DNA from: Bin87 sp965204685
GTDB lineage: Bacteria > Chloroflexota > Dehalococcoidia > Lucifugimonadales > UBA3495
Direction of reading: 5' to 3'
Assembly (NCBI GenBank): GCA_965204685.1
Contig: OZ242004.1
Span: forward strand, 62,001 to 126,000
Length of the DNA: 64,000 nt
In this document: one piece after another, positions 1 through 9,259 of the stretch
Position numbering within the stretch: position 1 is the stretch's first letter
Layout of the letters: the number at the start of each line of letters is the position of its first letter
Notes under the pieces: model-generated
Database searches by the model: none
What the model saw: only the letters and a program-made list of their open reading frames with translations
What the model was told of the DNA's origin: nothing
Translations under genes and position numbers: made by a program

Positions 1-3000
1 TCCGGCCGGCATGAACTTGGAGGCCTGGTCGGGATTAATTGGGGCACGGTGAAGAACAGCTATTCCTCCGGCGAGGTCAACGGGAAAGGATACCGGGTCG
101 GGGGGCTGGTGGGACGGAACGCCGGGCGCATTGAACGTAGCTATTCCACGGCAAACGTAACCGCAAACGCGCCCGGGGTTGGCAAGGTGGAGGAGGAGCG
201 GCTTTACTATGGCCAGCTTGAATTGGCCGGGGGTCTCGGGGGCTTGGTAGGGGGCAACAGTGGCAGCGTCGTGAGTAGCTATGCCACCGGCCAGGTATCG
301 GGCAATGTCCATCGAGTGGGTGGCCTGGTGGGGTACAGCACAATGTTCCAAACAGTAGGCCCCGAGATCTTTGCCAGCTACGCTACCGGCGACGTACACA
401 GCAGTGGGAGCCTTGTCGGAGGACTGACGGGGTACCATCAAACGCCCATCTCGGCCAGTTACTCCTTGGGCAGCGTGTCCGGCGGTGACCAAGTCGGGGG
501 GCTGATCGGCCGCGGTGGAAGCGTATATTGGAAACACACTGGTCACAAATGTTCCGGCTGCGCTGTCCACAAAGGCGGCATCACCGCCAGCTACTGGAAT
601 TTCCAGGCGTACGGTCAGACCGCCACGATTACCCTGCATCTGAATGGGAGGTTCTCTCACTTCCCGACTGGAGCCAGCCGGACCACTGCCGAGTTGCAGC
701 AGCCTACGGGCTATACCGGCGTCTACACCGACTGGGACGACCTCCGGGACAACCGCGGCGACTCCTACGCGTGGGACTTCGGCACGTCCCTGGACTTCCC
801 GGTGCTGCGGGACACCGGTCCCAGCGTGGCCGCCCAGCGGGCCCGGCTGCCGGATGCGCCCGTCTCCGCCGGGCCTGTCATGTCGCCTGACGAGTTGCGG
901 CTGGCCAGTCTTAACGACTACGACCGGGACGACGACGGCCTCATCGAGGTGTCCAACCTGGAGCAACTACACGCCTCCCGCTATGACATCTGGGGTAATG
1001 GCGATCCTAACTACAAAGGGTATTGGTTGGCTTACCCCAACCCGAGAGACGGGATGGGTTGTCCCCAAGACGGTTGCGTGGGCTACGAGCTGGTGGCCGA
1101 CCTGGACTTCGACACCAACGGCAACGGCCGGGCCGACCCCGGCGACCACTACTGGAACGGCGTCCATCATCCCGACGACTCCGCCTTCTGCATCGACTGG
1201 TACCAGGGGCACCCGGGGGGCGCGCAGGGTCCCGGCGCGTGCGACAACTACTTTGGCAACGACGGCGAGGGCTGGCGCCCCCTTTCGCAGGGCAACGGGC
1301 AACGAACATGGTGGGCCCACTTCGAGGGCAACGGCCATACCATCCGCAACCTGTACATCAACACCCTGGACACGCCCTTCACCGACGAAGTGCTGAACCG
1401 GGTGAACATCTACGGACTGCCCACCGATGCGGGGGACGGTTACCACAACTTCAAGGGGTTTTTCTACGAACTTGGCCACTCCGCCGTGGTCCGCAACCTG
1501 AGGCTGGAGAACGTCAACGTGTCGGGGCAGACATGGGTCGGGGCCCTGGCCGGACACAACCGTGGCACCATCAGCAACGTCCACGTGACCGGATCGGTGT
1601 CCGGGATCAGCAACGTGGGTGGATTGGTGGGGAGTTCCGGGACTTGGGGTGACATCACGGGCAGTTCGTCCCGGGCCAACGTGGCCGGGAGAAAGGTCGG
1701 GGGCCAGGGCGTGGGCGGCCTGGCGGGCGCCAACCAGGGCCTCATCCAGGCCAGCTACGCCCGGGGCGCGGTTTCGGGCTGGGCCGACAACACCGGCGGC
1801 CTGGTGGGCCGCAACGCAGCCGCAGGTTCCATCAAGACCAGCTACGCCTCCGGGCCGGTGTCCACCAGCGGCCAGCGGGCCGGCGGCCTGGTGGGCGACA
1901 ACAATGGCAGCGTAACCGCCAGCTACGCGACCGGGTCGGCCACGGCCGAAGGCGGCGCGGCCGGCGGCCTGGCCGGCGCGCACGTCTCCGGCGCGGTGGA
2001 CGCCGCCTACTGGGATACCCAGGCCAGCGGCTTGAGCAGCAGCCCGGCCGGCGTGGGGCATACCACGGCGGAGTTGCAGGGGCCCACGGGCTACGCCGGC
2101 ATCTACGCCGACTGGAACGCGGACCTGGACCTGGACGGCAGCGGCGACGACCCCTGGGACTTCGGCACGGCGAGCCAGTATCCCGTGCTGCGGTACGGCG
2201 GTCTCAGCCCGGCAGCCCAGCGCGCGCCCTTCACGGCCGTACCCCTGAACCTGCCGCAGGTGGTCGATGCCCCGCCGGCGGCGCCCAACCGGGCGCCCAC
2301 GGCGACCGGCTCCCTGGGCGACGTCACCGTGGCGGCCCGGGGCGGGATCAAGGACGTGTCGCTGAGCGGGCTGTTCGACGACGCCGACGGCGACAGCCTG
2401 ACCATCACGGCCCACACGCTGACCATCACGGCGGAGCCGCCGCCGGGACATGACGGTTCCTCGTACATCCAGGTGGTCACGGCGGCGGTGTCGTCGGATT
2501 ACTCCACCCTGACCCTGACCGGGCTGATCCCGGGCGTGGCGAGGGTTACGGTGACGGCCAACGACGGCAAGGGGGGCACGGCGTTGGTTGACTTCGCGGC
2601 GACGGTGTCGGAGGAAGCGCCCCAGGCGCAGGAGCCGGGGCCGGATACCTCCGGGGATTACTCGGAGCTGATCGCCCGGATGTACCAGTGGCGGAACGAC
2701 CCGCAGTGGGTGAGTTACCAGGCGCACACCGACCGCTGGGACCGGGCCTTGCTGGCCTTCGGGGAGACGGTGTCGGACCAAACGCTGACGCCGATGACGG
2801 CGGATGAGGCCCAGGACTTCGCCGACCGGGGCTGGTCCCGCTGGGTGGAGGTGGCCGCTGCCCTGAAGGAGATCGAGGCGGCGGCGGAGCCGGACCCGCA
2901 GCAACAGCAGGGAACGCCGAACCAGGCGCCCACGGTGTCCGCCGCCCTGGGGGACGCAACCATCATCAACGAGAGCGGCACAAAGGAAGTCTCACTGACG

Positions 3001-5199
3001 GGTGTGTTCGACGACGCCGACGGCGACGCGCTGACCATCACCGCCGGATCCTCGGATGAAGCCAAAGCCACGGTGTCCGTCGCCGCCGACTATTCAACGC
3101 TGACGGTGAGCGCCAAGAGCCGAGGCATGGCGACCATCACAGTAACGGCCGCCGACGGTAGAGGCGGGACGGTTGAGGACACGTTCACGGTGACGGTGAA
3201 GGCCGCGCCGGTGGTGGCCTCAATTCTGGCCGACGTGAGCGGGCTGGAGGCGGGAGCCACGCGGGACGTGTCCCTGTCCGGGACGTTCAGCGACGCCGAC
3301 GGCGACGCCCTGACCATTACCGCCGCATCTTCGGATGAAGCCATTGCCACTGTTACTGTGGCGTCCGACGGCTCCAGGCTGACGGTGGCGCGGGTTGCTG
3401 AGGGTACGGCGACCATCACGGTCACGGCCCAGGACGCCGACGGCAACCGGGTCAACGGTGAATTCGACGTGTCGATGGCGAAGCGGTACGCCGCGCTGAT
3501 CGCGCAGATGTACCAATGGCGCAACGACTCCCAGTGGTCGAGCTACCAGGCGCACACCGACCGCTGGGACCGTGCGCTTTTGGCCTTCGGAGAGACGGTT
3601 GCCGACGCATCTCTCACTCCGATGACGGCGGCGGAGGCTCAGGACTTCGCCGACCGAGGCTGGTCCCGCTGGGTGGAGGTGGCCGCCGCCCTGAAGGAGA
3701 TCGAGGCCGCCGCGGCGAACCCGCAGCAGGCAACGCCCAACCGGGCGCCCACGGTGTCCGCCGCCCTGGGGAACGCCACCATCGTCAACCAGACTGTCAC
3801 CAGGCAAGTCTCCCTGTCCGGCGTCTTCAGCGACGCCGACGGCGACAGCCTGACCGTCACCGCCAGTTCGTCCAATGACGCCGTGGCCATGGTGTCCGTC
3901 GCCGCCGACCACTCCACGCTGACGGTGACGGCCAAGAGCCGGGGCATGGCGACCATCACGGTAACCGCCGCCGACGGCAGGGGCGGCACGGTGTCGGACA
4001 CGTTCACGGTGACGGTCAAGGCCGCGCCGGTGGTGGCCGCTGCCATCGGCGACGTGTCCAGCCTGGAGGTGGGAGATGCTGAGGACGTCTCCCTGTCCGG
4101 CGTGTTCCGGGACGCCGACGGCGACAGCCTGACCTACAGCGCCACGTCGTCGGACGACGCCGTGGTGGATGCCTTCCTGTTCCACGGCACGCTGACGGTG
4201 GTCGGGGTCGCGGAAGGGTCGGGGACTATCACCGTGACGGCGGAGGACGCCGACGGCAACCGGGTCAGCGATGAGTTCGACGTGGCGGTGGTCCCAGAGC
4301 CGGAGCAGCCCAACCGGGCGCCCACGGTGGCCTCTGCCATTGACGACGTGACCATCGTCAACCAGAGCGCAACGCACACGGTATCCCTGTCCGGGGTGTT
4401 CAGAGATGCCGACGGGGACAGCCTGACCGTCACCGCCGGTTCGTCCAATGACGCCGTGGCCACGGTGTCGGTGTCCGTCGACTACTCCAGCCTGACGGTG
4501 AACGCCCGGAGCAGTGGTACGGCCACCGTCACCGTAACAGCAAAGGACGGTAACGGCGGTACGGTGGAGGACAGCTTCGCCGTCAGGGTGAAGGCAGCGC
4601 CGGCGGTGGTCCAGCCCCTGGCCGACGTATCCGGCCTGGAGGCGGGTTCATCGCGGGACGTGTCCCTGTCGGGGGTGTTCAGCGACGCCGACGGCGACGC
4701 CCTGACCATCACCGCCGCGTCCTCGGGCAACAGCATCGCCACCGTAACCGTGGCGTCCGACGGCTCCAAGCTTACGCTGGAAGGAGTGGCCGAAGGCACG
4801 GCCACCATCGCGGTTACGGCCCAGGACTCCGACGGCAACCGGGTCAGCGACACCTTCGACGTATCGGTGGAGCCGGAGCCGGAGGAAGAGGAACCGGGGC
4901 GGGAAACCACAGACGGAGCGCCCACGGTGGTCTCGCCCCTGGCCGACATCAGCCTGGAGTTGCCGGGACATCGGGAGCTCTCCCTGTTCGGCGTGTTCCG
5001 AGACCCCGACGGCGACGAGCTGACCTTCAGCGCCGTATCGTCGAACTACGCCGTGGCGGCCACCCTGCACGTGAACGGCTCCACCCTAACGGTGGTGGCG
5101 ACGGGCACGGGCACGGCCACCATCACGGTCACGGCCCAGGACCCCGACGGCAACGAGGTCAGCGACGCCTTCCAGGTGACGGTGACGCCGGCCTCGTAG
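1..5199 (+). CDS. Giant secreted GLUG / Ig-like repeat protein, 5' end outside window
   Basis: The frame is open from base 1, so the N-terminus and signal peptide lie upstream; 1732 residues are visible. Residues 1-215 are GLUG repeats (GGLVG..N.G.I..SY.TG.V). A second GLUG block follows a DYDRDDDGLIEV acidic motif near residue 307 and ends near 724. The rest is tandem Ig-like/cadherin-like domains of about 90 residues (F.DADGD.LTITA.SSD) with two copies of a 75-residue helical WRND module (about 886-960 and 1164-1237). GLUG and Ig-like arrays are typical of extracellular adhesins; the acidic D-rich loops suggest calcium binding. No LPXTG motif or C-terminal membrane segment is present. The C-terminus closely matches that of the gene at 33524-41953, and the 3' flanks match too, so the two are paralogues. 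This is the only giant gene on the + strand. The ligand is unknown. Confidence 0.9.
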   Translation, partial: SGRHELGGLVGINWGTVKNSYSSGEVNGKGYRVGGLVGRNAGRIERSYSTANVTANAPGVGKVEEERLYYGQLELAGGLGGLVGGNSGSVVSSYATGQVSGNVHRVGGLVGYSTMFQTVGPEIFASYATGDVHSSGSLVGGLTGYHQTPISASYSLGSVSGGDQVGGLIGRGGSVYWKHTGHKCSGCAVHKGGITASYWNFQAYGQTATITLHLNGRFSHFPTGASRTTAELQQPTGYTGVYTDWDDLRDNRGDSYAWDFGTSLDFPVLRDTGPSVAAQRARLPDAPVSAGPVMSPDELRLASLNDYDRDDDGLIEVSNLEQLHASRYDIWGNGDPNYKGYWLAYPNPRDGMGCPQDGCVGYELVADLDFDTNGNGRADPGDHYWNGVHHPDDSAFCIDWYQGHPGGAQGPGACDNYFGNDGEGWRPLSQGNGQRTWWAHFEGNGHTIRNLYINTLDTPFTDEVLNRVNIYGLPTDAGDGYHNFKGFFYELGHSAVVRNLRLENVNVSGQTWVGALAGHNRGTISNVHVTGSVSGISNVGGLVGSSGTWGDITGSSSRANVAGRKVGGQGVGGLAGANQGLIQASYARGAVSGWADNTGGLVGRNAAAGSIKTSYASGPVSTSGQRAGGLVGDNNGSVTASYATGSATAEGGAAGGLAGAHVSGAVDAAYWDTQASGLSSSPAGVGHTTAELQGPTGYAGIYADWNADLDLDGSGDDPWDFGTASQYPVLRYGGLSPAAQRAPFTAVPLNLPQVVDAPPAAPNRAPTATGSLGDVTVAARGGIKDVSLSGLFDDADGDSLTITAHTLTITAEPPPGHDGSSYIQVVTAAVSSDYSTLTLTGLIPGVARVTVTANDGKGGTALVDFAATVSEEAPQAQEPGPDTSGDYSELIARMYQWRNDPQWVSYQAHTDRWDRALLAFGETVSDQTLTPMTADEAQDFADRGWSRWVEVAAALKEIEAAAEPDPQQQQGTPNQAPTVSAALGDATIINESGTKEVSLTGVFDDADGDALTITAGSSDEAKATVSVAADYSTLTVSAKSRGMATITVTAADGRGGTVEDTFTVTVKAAPVVASILADVSGLEAGATRDVSLSGTFSDADGDALTITAASSDEAIATVTVASDGSRLTVARVAEGTATITVTAQDADGNRVNGEFDVSMAKRYAALIAQMYQWRNDSQWSSYQAHTDRWDRALLAFGETVADASLTPMTAAEAQDFADRGWSRWVEVAAALKEIEAAAANPQQATPNRAPTVSAALGNATIVNQTVTRQVSLSGVFSDADGDSLTVTASSSNDAVAMVSVAADHSTLTVTAKSRGMATITVTAADGRGGTVSDTFTVTVKAAPVVAAAIGDVSSLEVGDAEDVSLSGVFRDADGDSLTYSATSSDDAVVDAFLFHGTLTVVGVAEGSGTITVTAEDADGNRVSDEFDVAVVPEPEQPNRAPTVASAIDDVTIVNQSATHTVSLSGVFRDADGDSLTVTAGSSNDAVATVSVSVDYSSLTVNARSSGTATVTVTAKDGNGGTVEDSFAVRVKAAPAVVQPLADVSGLEAGSSRDVSLSGVFSDADGDALTITAASSGNSIATVTVASDGSKLTLEGVAEGTATIAVTAQDSDGNRVSDTFDVSVEPEPEEEEPGRETTDGAPTVVSPLADISLELPGHRELSLFGVFRDPDGDELTFSAVSSNYAVAATLHVNGSTLTVVATGTGTATITVTAQDPDGNEVSDAFQVTVTPAS

Positions 5200-5242
5200 G
5201 AGGGGCAGGCCGGGTGGAGTTTCCGAAGCATGGACTTATTTG

Positions 5243-5274
5243 GGCGGTCGTCCGGCCGCGGTTGGACGCCCGCC
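5243..5274. terminator. GC-rich hairpin after the giant gene
   Basis: An 11-bp stem with one mismatch (arms GGCGGTCGTCC and GGACGCCCGCC) lies 43 bases after the stop at 5199. It belongs to the GGGCGTCC hairpin family found next to the other giant genes. There is no clear U-tract. It sits between two converging genes and could serve both. Confidence 0.55.
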
Positions 5275-5278
5275 GCCA

Positions 5279-5752
5279 TTAGCCCGTTATTCGCCGTCGC
5301 AACCATCGCCAAGCCCGCCACTTTGCCAGAAACCCGACTACCAGCACACCGGCCCGCCAGCACAACGAGAGGTCGATTGTCTCGGCCGCGCCGTCCGCAA
5401 ACGCCGGCGCCACTGCAATCACTGTCATCAACCCGCCGTAGGCGACGGCGAAACCCATGGACACCAGGCATCCGGCGCGGGTAATCCGGCCAAACCACCC
5501 ACACGCCGGCCTCCCCATCGCAGCGCGTAACGCGCCAACGGGCAGGACCAGCAGCAACAGCACCGCCAAGGGCACGGCGAGGACCATTGCCAAGACCAGC
5601 AGCCATGGGGCCAGCATTACTGCGGCCAGCACGATGTAGAAGTACAGCCCGTAGGTCCCCGAGAAGATCGCGCACCAGGGCAGCAAGCCCGCGCACACCA
5701 AGCACGCCCGCGTGACTACGCCAGGCGGCCTCTCGCCGCATCCCTGGCTCAC
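5279..5752 (-). CDS. Small multi-pass membrane protein, function unknown
   Basis: 157 residues with about four hydrophobic segments (near residues 17-34, 36-70, 92-115 and 130-147) and a basic C-terminus (WRWLRRRITG). I do not recognise the family. The start is a GTG; the upstream Shine-Dalgarno is weak (AGGCGG-like). It begins 62 bases after the lipoprotein gene at 5815-7020, on the same strand, so the two may be co-transcribed. The other long frames here look like shadows: this is the only one with membrane-type composition. Confidence 0.6.
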   Translation of the reverse strand: MSQGCGERPPGVVTRACLVCAGLLPWCAIFSGTYGLYFYIVLAAVMLAPWLLVLAMVLAVPLAVLLLLVLPVGALRAAMGRPACGWFGRITRAGCLVSMGFAVAYGGLMTVIAVAPAFADGAAETIDLSLCWRAGVLVVGFLAKWRAWRWLRRRITG

Positions 5753-5814
5753 GGCAGAGCGTCCGCCTGACGTCGATGCTCCCGGCAGCTCCGGCTACCG
5801 ACGCGCAACCCCAA

Positions 5815-7020
5815 CTACCCGGACCCGCGATTCGCCGGCCCGGGCTCGGGCCCAGCATCGCCCCCCGCACCGTCGGCAAGGCACCCCATCACTTCAGCCG
5901 AGAATCCGGCCACCAACGTCCCGTCCCCGTCATCATCCTGCTCCATCTGGTGCCGGTATACCGCCGCCAGGTCCGTGCGGGCCAGCAGTTCCGTCAAACA
6001 GTGCTCCGCTACAGCGCCCAGCGGCTGCTGCGAACCCGCCTTCATCATGGCCACGAACAGCCGGCCCGCCGTCGGTCCCGACAGGCATCCGAACACGTCA
6101 ACCTCATGCTGCTGCGCGTCGCCGCCCGGAAGCGCCGGCAGCGTCATCACACGCTCGAAGTCGTCGCCCACGCGGTCCCGAATGCACTGCCGCTCGGCGT
6201 CGCTGAAACTGACCATCAGCTCGCCCCACCGGCTGTCGGGGTGGACGGTGATCACCTCGGAACGCGTCACGCCGCCGGACGGCGGCCGCGGCGGCCCCTC
6301 CAGGACGCTCCAGTCACTCCACGGGCCGAAGGCGTAGCCGTTGCCGTCCATCCCCGGGGCGACGGCGGAAGCCGCGCGCCATCTGACGGTCTCGCCGGCA
6401 GGAGCCGGCACGATGAATGTCTCGACGTATCCGCCGTCGTGGGGAGTTTCCGACATCCACAGGCCGACACCGTCCAGCTCCACCACGGTGCGGTCAATGC
6501 TGGCGGAAACGTCGTCAACGGTGAACGCTATGCTGGCGCCGTGAAGTTCAGCCGTGAGGACCGGCGCGCCCAGTTCCACCCGCGCACCTTCCACCGGACC
6601 CTTGAACTCGACCGCCTTCTGGAGACGGCCCATCGGCCCCATCTGCGACGCCGGCACAGAAGGGTTGCCGCCTCCCGGCGGCGGCGAACCCGGCTCAGTC
6701 GCCTGACCGGGCGCCTCTACCATAGCTCCACCTCCCGGCTGGGCCAGGTTCGGCATCGGCAAACCGTCGGACGACCCGGACTCCGGCGCCGTCGGTGGCA
6801 GCCCGACTGCCAGCTGGTCATTCGACATGGACCGGTGGTCATCGCCGACCAGTCCAGCGGCCCCTTCAGTTGCGCGCTCGTGGTCCGTCGGAACAATCCC
6901 AGCCTTGTCCGCACGCAAGTCCTCGCCGTCCGGAGTGCCGCCGCAAGCAATGACGAGCGCTGCGGTGAGCGTCAGCAGGACGCCTGCCGTCAAGGAGGAG
7001 CGTAGCCAACGTGAATTCAT
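5815..7020 (-). CDS. Putative lipoprotein with an FN3-like domain
   Basis: 401 residues. A signal peptide ends in a lipobox (LVIAC, Cys26), so the protein is probably lipid-anchored outside the membrane. A Pro/Gly-rich linker (about 27-130) is followed by an FN3-like beta domain (about 150-250, ending near GPWSDWSV). A C-terminal helical region contains several Cys residues (QCIRD, FGCLSG, EHCLTELL, MGCLAD), a pattern that often recurs in small extracytoplasmic Chloroflexota proteins (recollection, not a search). The ATG has a good Shine-Dalgarno (GGAGG, 8 bases upstream). It is the first gene of a possible pair with 5279-5752. No enzymatic motif is seen. Confidence 0.75.
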   Translation of the reverse strand: MNSRWLRSSLTAGVLLTLTAALVIACGGTPDGEDLRADKAGIVPTDHERATEGAAGLVGDDHRSMSNDQLAVGLPPTAPESGSSDGLPMPNLAQPGGGAMVEAPGQATEPGSPPPGGGNPSVPASQMGPMGRLQKAVEFKGPVEGARVELGAPVLTAELHGASIAFTVDDVSASIDRTVVELDGVGLWMSETPHDGGYVETFIVPAPAGETVRWRAASAVAPGMDGNGYAFGPWSDWSVLEGPPRPPSGGVTRSEVITVHPDSRWGELMVSFSDAERQCIRDRVGDDFERVMTLPALPGGDAQQHEVDVFGCLSGPTAGRLFVAMMKAGSQQPLGAVAEHCLTELLARTDLAAVYRHQMEQDDDGDGTLVAGFSAEVMGCLADGAGGDAGPEPGPANRGSG

Positions 7021-7382
7021 GATCCAACCTCCGCCGCAATGGGCTTATTTGGCGCACCAGGAGCCCATAGACGCCGTTTCCAACCGGTGATGGCAATTGT
7101 GTGCCCACCGGGACCGTTCCAGTGGCTCTACGGGCGTGATACGCCGTGCTGCACGCCTCCGGATTGCCGGTCCGACCGGCCGGCTGCGTCTCAACCACGG
7201 GCGATGAAGTCGACAATTGCCCATACGGCATTTGCGAAGCGCGGATGTTCAGAGGCTGGTGGACGGCCTCCGTCCGCTCACCATTCGCCGGAACGCGCCA
7301 GCACGGTGACATCGTGCGCCCAGTCCAGCCGGCAGTCAAACCCACCAGCTGACCCGTCACGCCGGCCATCGCCATTCAGGCA
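7021..7382. other. Intergenic stretch without a supported gene
   Basis: This holds the upstream region of the - strand lipoprotein gene, with its GGAGG site beside the start. I see no conserved ORF, and the paired GTATTT boxes found upstream of the giant genes are absent. Confidence 0.5.
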
Positions 7383-7418
7383 AGCGTCGGGCCGGTGTAA
7401 AACCACCGGCCCGACGCT
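7383..7418. terminator. Perfect 15-bp terminator-like hairpin
   Basis: A 15-bp perfect stem with a 6-base loop (TAAAAC on the + strand) lies 24 bases beyond the stop of the - strand gene ending at 7442. No strong U-tract follows, so termination strength is uncertain. Confidence 0.65.
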
Positions 7419-7441
7419 CAAGCCGCGGACGGCGCGCCGGC

Positions 7442-8767
7442 TTACCTTTCCGGCGTGTCGTACTCCCTCTTACTGCTGATCCGGTAGAAGCGGTATTCGT
7501 TCTCGGTGAGCTTCTCCACCACCGGGAACGTCTCGGCGCAGGCGGTGTCCAGCTTCACGGTCAGGTCGGCCAGTATCCGCTCCTCAGCGGCAACTTCCCG
7601 CTGGTACCTAGCGACGTTCCGTTCGTGCCGGTCCACTTCGCGCGGGTCGCGCTCGCTCTCGGGAGTATCCCGCTCGTACCGCTCTTTGGCCGCTATGGCG
7701 TCCGCCAGGTTCTTCCTTTCCGAGTCCAGCATGAAACGCTGGTTGAGCGCGGCCTGGCGGGCCTGGTCCGCATTTGCAAATTTCGCCTGCCGGGTCGGGA
7801 AAGCTCCCTCGTGGTCGCTCCGGTACTCCTTGCACTTGTTGGGGTAGTCAAACCACGCCAGCCCACCGGGAACGTTGCGCGACACCACATACTTGGTCGG
7901 CGCGCCGATGACCCTCGGGTCCTCCTGTTCCCCAGGACCGTACCAATACCAGATCAGAGAATCCGGAACCACCTTGGCGTAGTCCGGCTCGCTACCCGCC
8001 GGCATGACGACCGTGGCCGCCATCCAGCGCGAATACTGCCAGCGCAGGTGGGGAGACGGAGACTTCACCCCCGCGCGGGAGTCCCGGACCACGGTCTCGA
8101 TGGCCACCCGGTAGGTATCGCCCGGCCACAGGTCCTCAAAGACCGTCTCCGTTTTCGGCCCCCCGTTGGTACCCCGTCCACTCCTTTCGATGCCCTTCAC
8201 ACGAGCGCGTCCCGTGTCCAGGTTGGTGAGGTGCACGGCGTACTTGTGGGGCCGGCCGCCCGAATCGGGCGCCGTCCAGCTGGCCGACACGCTCCGGCCG
8301 TCTTCCCCAGCGCGCAGCGTGATGTTCCGCACCGGCTCCGGGGGAGAGACGTGCCTGGGTCTGATGGTGACGGTCTGCGTTCCCATCGAGGCTGCGGAGT
8401 CGTCGAAGGCCTCAATCTTCACCTCGTAGTCCTCTCCCATGGACAGGTTGCCGAACCGCGTCTGGTGGGGGCCGCCCTGAGGTTTCTTGGTCCTCACCTT
8501 GCCTTTGGAGTCGGTCGCGGTGACGACCCAGCTGTCCACCGGTGCGGGGTCCTCGCCGACACCCTCCACCCAGTCCCTCCAGTGCACGTGAACCACACCC
8601 TTCCAGGTGACGCTGAAAGTCACCGGACCGGACTTGTGCCGGGTGCCGTCCGCCTCGTGCACGGGTTCCTGGGGAGGGCTCTGGGCGGTGAGCGTTCCGA
8701 GAGTCCCCAACGACAGCGATGCCGTCAGCAGCAGCATCGCCGCCAATGTTGCAAGCCTGCGTTTCAT
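7442..8767 (-). CDS. Secreted protein with two FN3 domains and a coiled-coil tail
   Basis: 441 residues from the ATG at 8767. That start is chosen because GGAAGGAG lies 6 bases upstream and it opens a signal peptide (MKRRLATLAAM...LTAQSPP); the frame stays open further upstream but that part looks non-coding. Two FN3-like domains occupy about residues 45-135 and 140-240. A Trp/Tyr-rich segment (WYWYGPGEQEDP) follows, then a charged helical region about residues 310-420 rich in Glu/Arg and likely coiled-coil (NVARYQREVAAEERILADL). FN3 domains usually mediate binding; the ligand is unknown. Transcription probably starts in the divergent module at 8971-8994. Confidence 0.8.
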   Translation of the reverse strand: MKRRLATLAAMLLLTASLSLGTLGTLTAQSPPQEPVHEADGTRHKSGPVTFSVTWKGVVHVHWRDWVEGVGEDPAPVDSWVVTATDSKGKVRTKKPQGGPHQTRFGNLSMGEDYEVKIEAFDDSAASMGTQTVTIRPRHVSPPEPVRNITLRAGEDGRSVSASWTAPDSGGRPHKYAVHLTNLDTGRARVKGIERSGRGTNGGPKTETVFEDLWPGDTYRVAIETVVRDSRAGVKSPSPHLRWQYSRWMAATVVMPAGSEPDYAKVVPDSLIWYWYGPGEQEDPRVIGAPTKYVVSRNVPGGLAWFDYPNKCKEYRSDHEGAFPTRQAKFANADQARQAALNQRFMLDSERKNLADAIAAKERYERDTPESERDPREVDRHERNVARYQREVAAEERILADLTVKLDTACAETFPVVEKLTENEYRFYRISSKREYDTPER

Positions 8768-8970
8768 GAGTTGCTCCTTCCGGTGAATCCGGTCCTTGAA
8801 TTCTTGGCTGCGCTGGACCGCCGACGGCCAGCACGGCGTGGCTGGGCTCTCAGAGCCCGCGGTCCCCACGGAACTCGACCTCTGAGGTGCGGTTACTGCT
8901 CTGGATTGAAGGACCATGCCTGCCTGAAGTGGGCAGGACACAGACATCCAGTAGAAACCTACACCAGAGT

Positions 8971-8994
8971 CCGTATTTCAGTCCGTATTTTCAG
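8971..8994. promoter_or_regulatory. Paired GTATTT boxes, copy 1 of 6
   Basis: Two CCGTATTT repeats start 12 bp apart, flanked on the left by ACACCA at a fixed distance (the complement of a TGGTGT -10-like element reading left). They lie upstream of the - strand gene at 7442-8767 and the + strand micro-ORF relic at 9099. The same arrangement recurs five more times. Proposed site for the OmpR/PhoB-type output domain of the 53345 protein (inference). Confidence 0.6.
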
Positions 8995-9098
8995 ACCATC
9001 TTTTATATGGATTAGTGTGTATTTGTGCTTGGTCAGCTATGCAATCGGGTCCGGACCCGCAGTGCTGTCGTTGCTGGGAGGCCGGTCCGGAGAAAGGC

Positions 9099-9201
9099 AT
9101 GGACCAGCCGTACCGGGAGATCCACACCCTGCCGGAACGCCTCTCCCGCCTCAGCGGAGGGCAGCCGGCGCATCAACTCAATCGTCGGCGAGCTGAACTG
9201 A
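9099..9201 (+). pseudogene. Micro-ORF relic of the sensor-kinase N-terminus (frameshifted)
   Basis: It starts MDQPYREIHTLPERLSRLS, close to the first residues of the intact kinase at 53345 (which has three extra residues, EQP). One extra base disrupts the frame; removing it restores SRRINSIVGELN and a stop at 9201, the same end as the intact micro-ORFs at 33349 and 42182. The stop is followed within 3 bases by the hairpin at 9204. Confidence 0.65.
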
Positions 9202-9203
9202 GA

Positions 9204-9231
9204 CGGGCGTCCAACCGCAGTCGGACGCCCG
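9204..9231. terminator. Shared GGGCGTCC hairpin between converging units
   Basis: A 9-bp stem (CGGGCGTCC / GGACGCCCG, 10-base loop) lies between the micro-ORF relic on the left and the stop of the - strand giant gene at 9260. The same hairpin recurs at 16433, 33453 and 42286, always in the same place. Probably bidirectional. Confidence 0.65.
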
Positions 9232-9259
9232 CTTGGATCAGCCTGTGGTTCCGCAACCG

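Noticed and set aside
919..1000. D-rich DYDRDDDGLIEV motifs considered as dockerin domains
   Set aside because: Only single acidic loops preceding GLUG blocks, without the paired dockerin repeat or any cohesin in the window.
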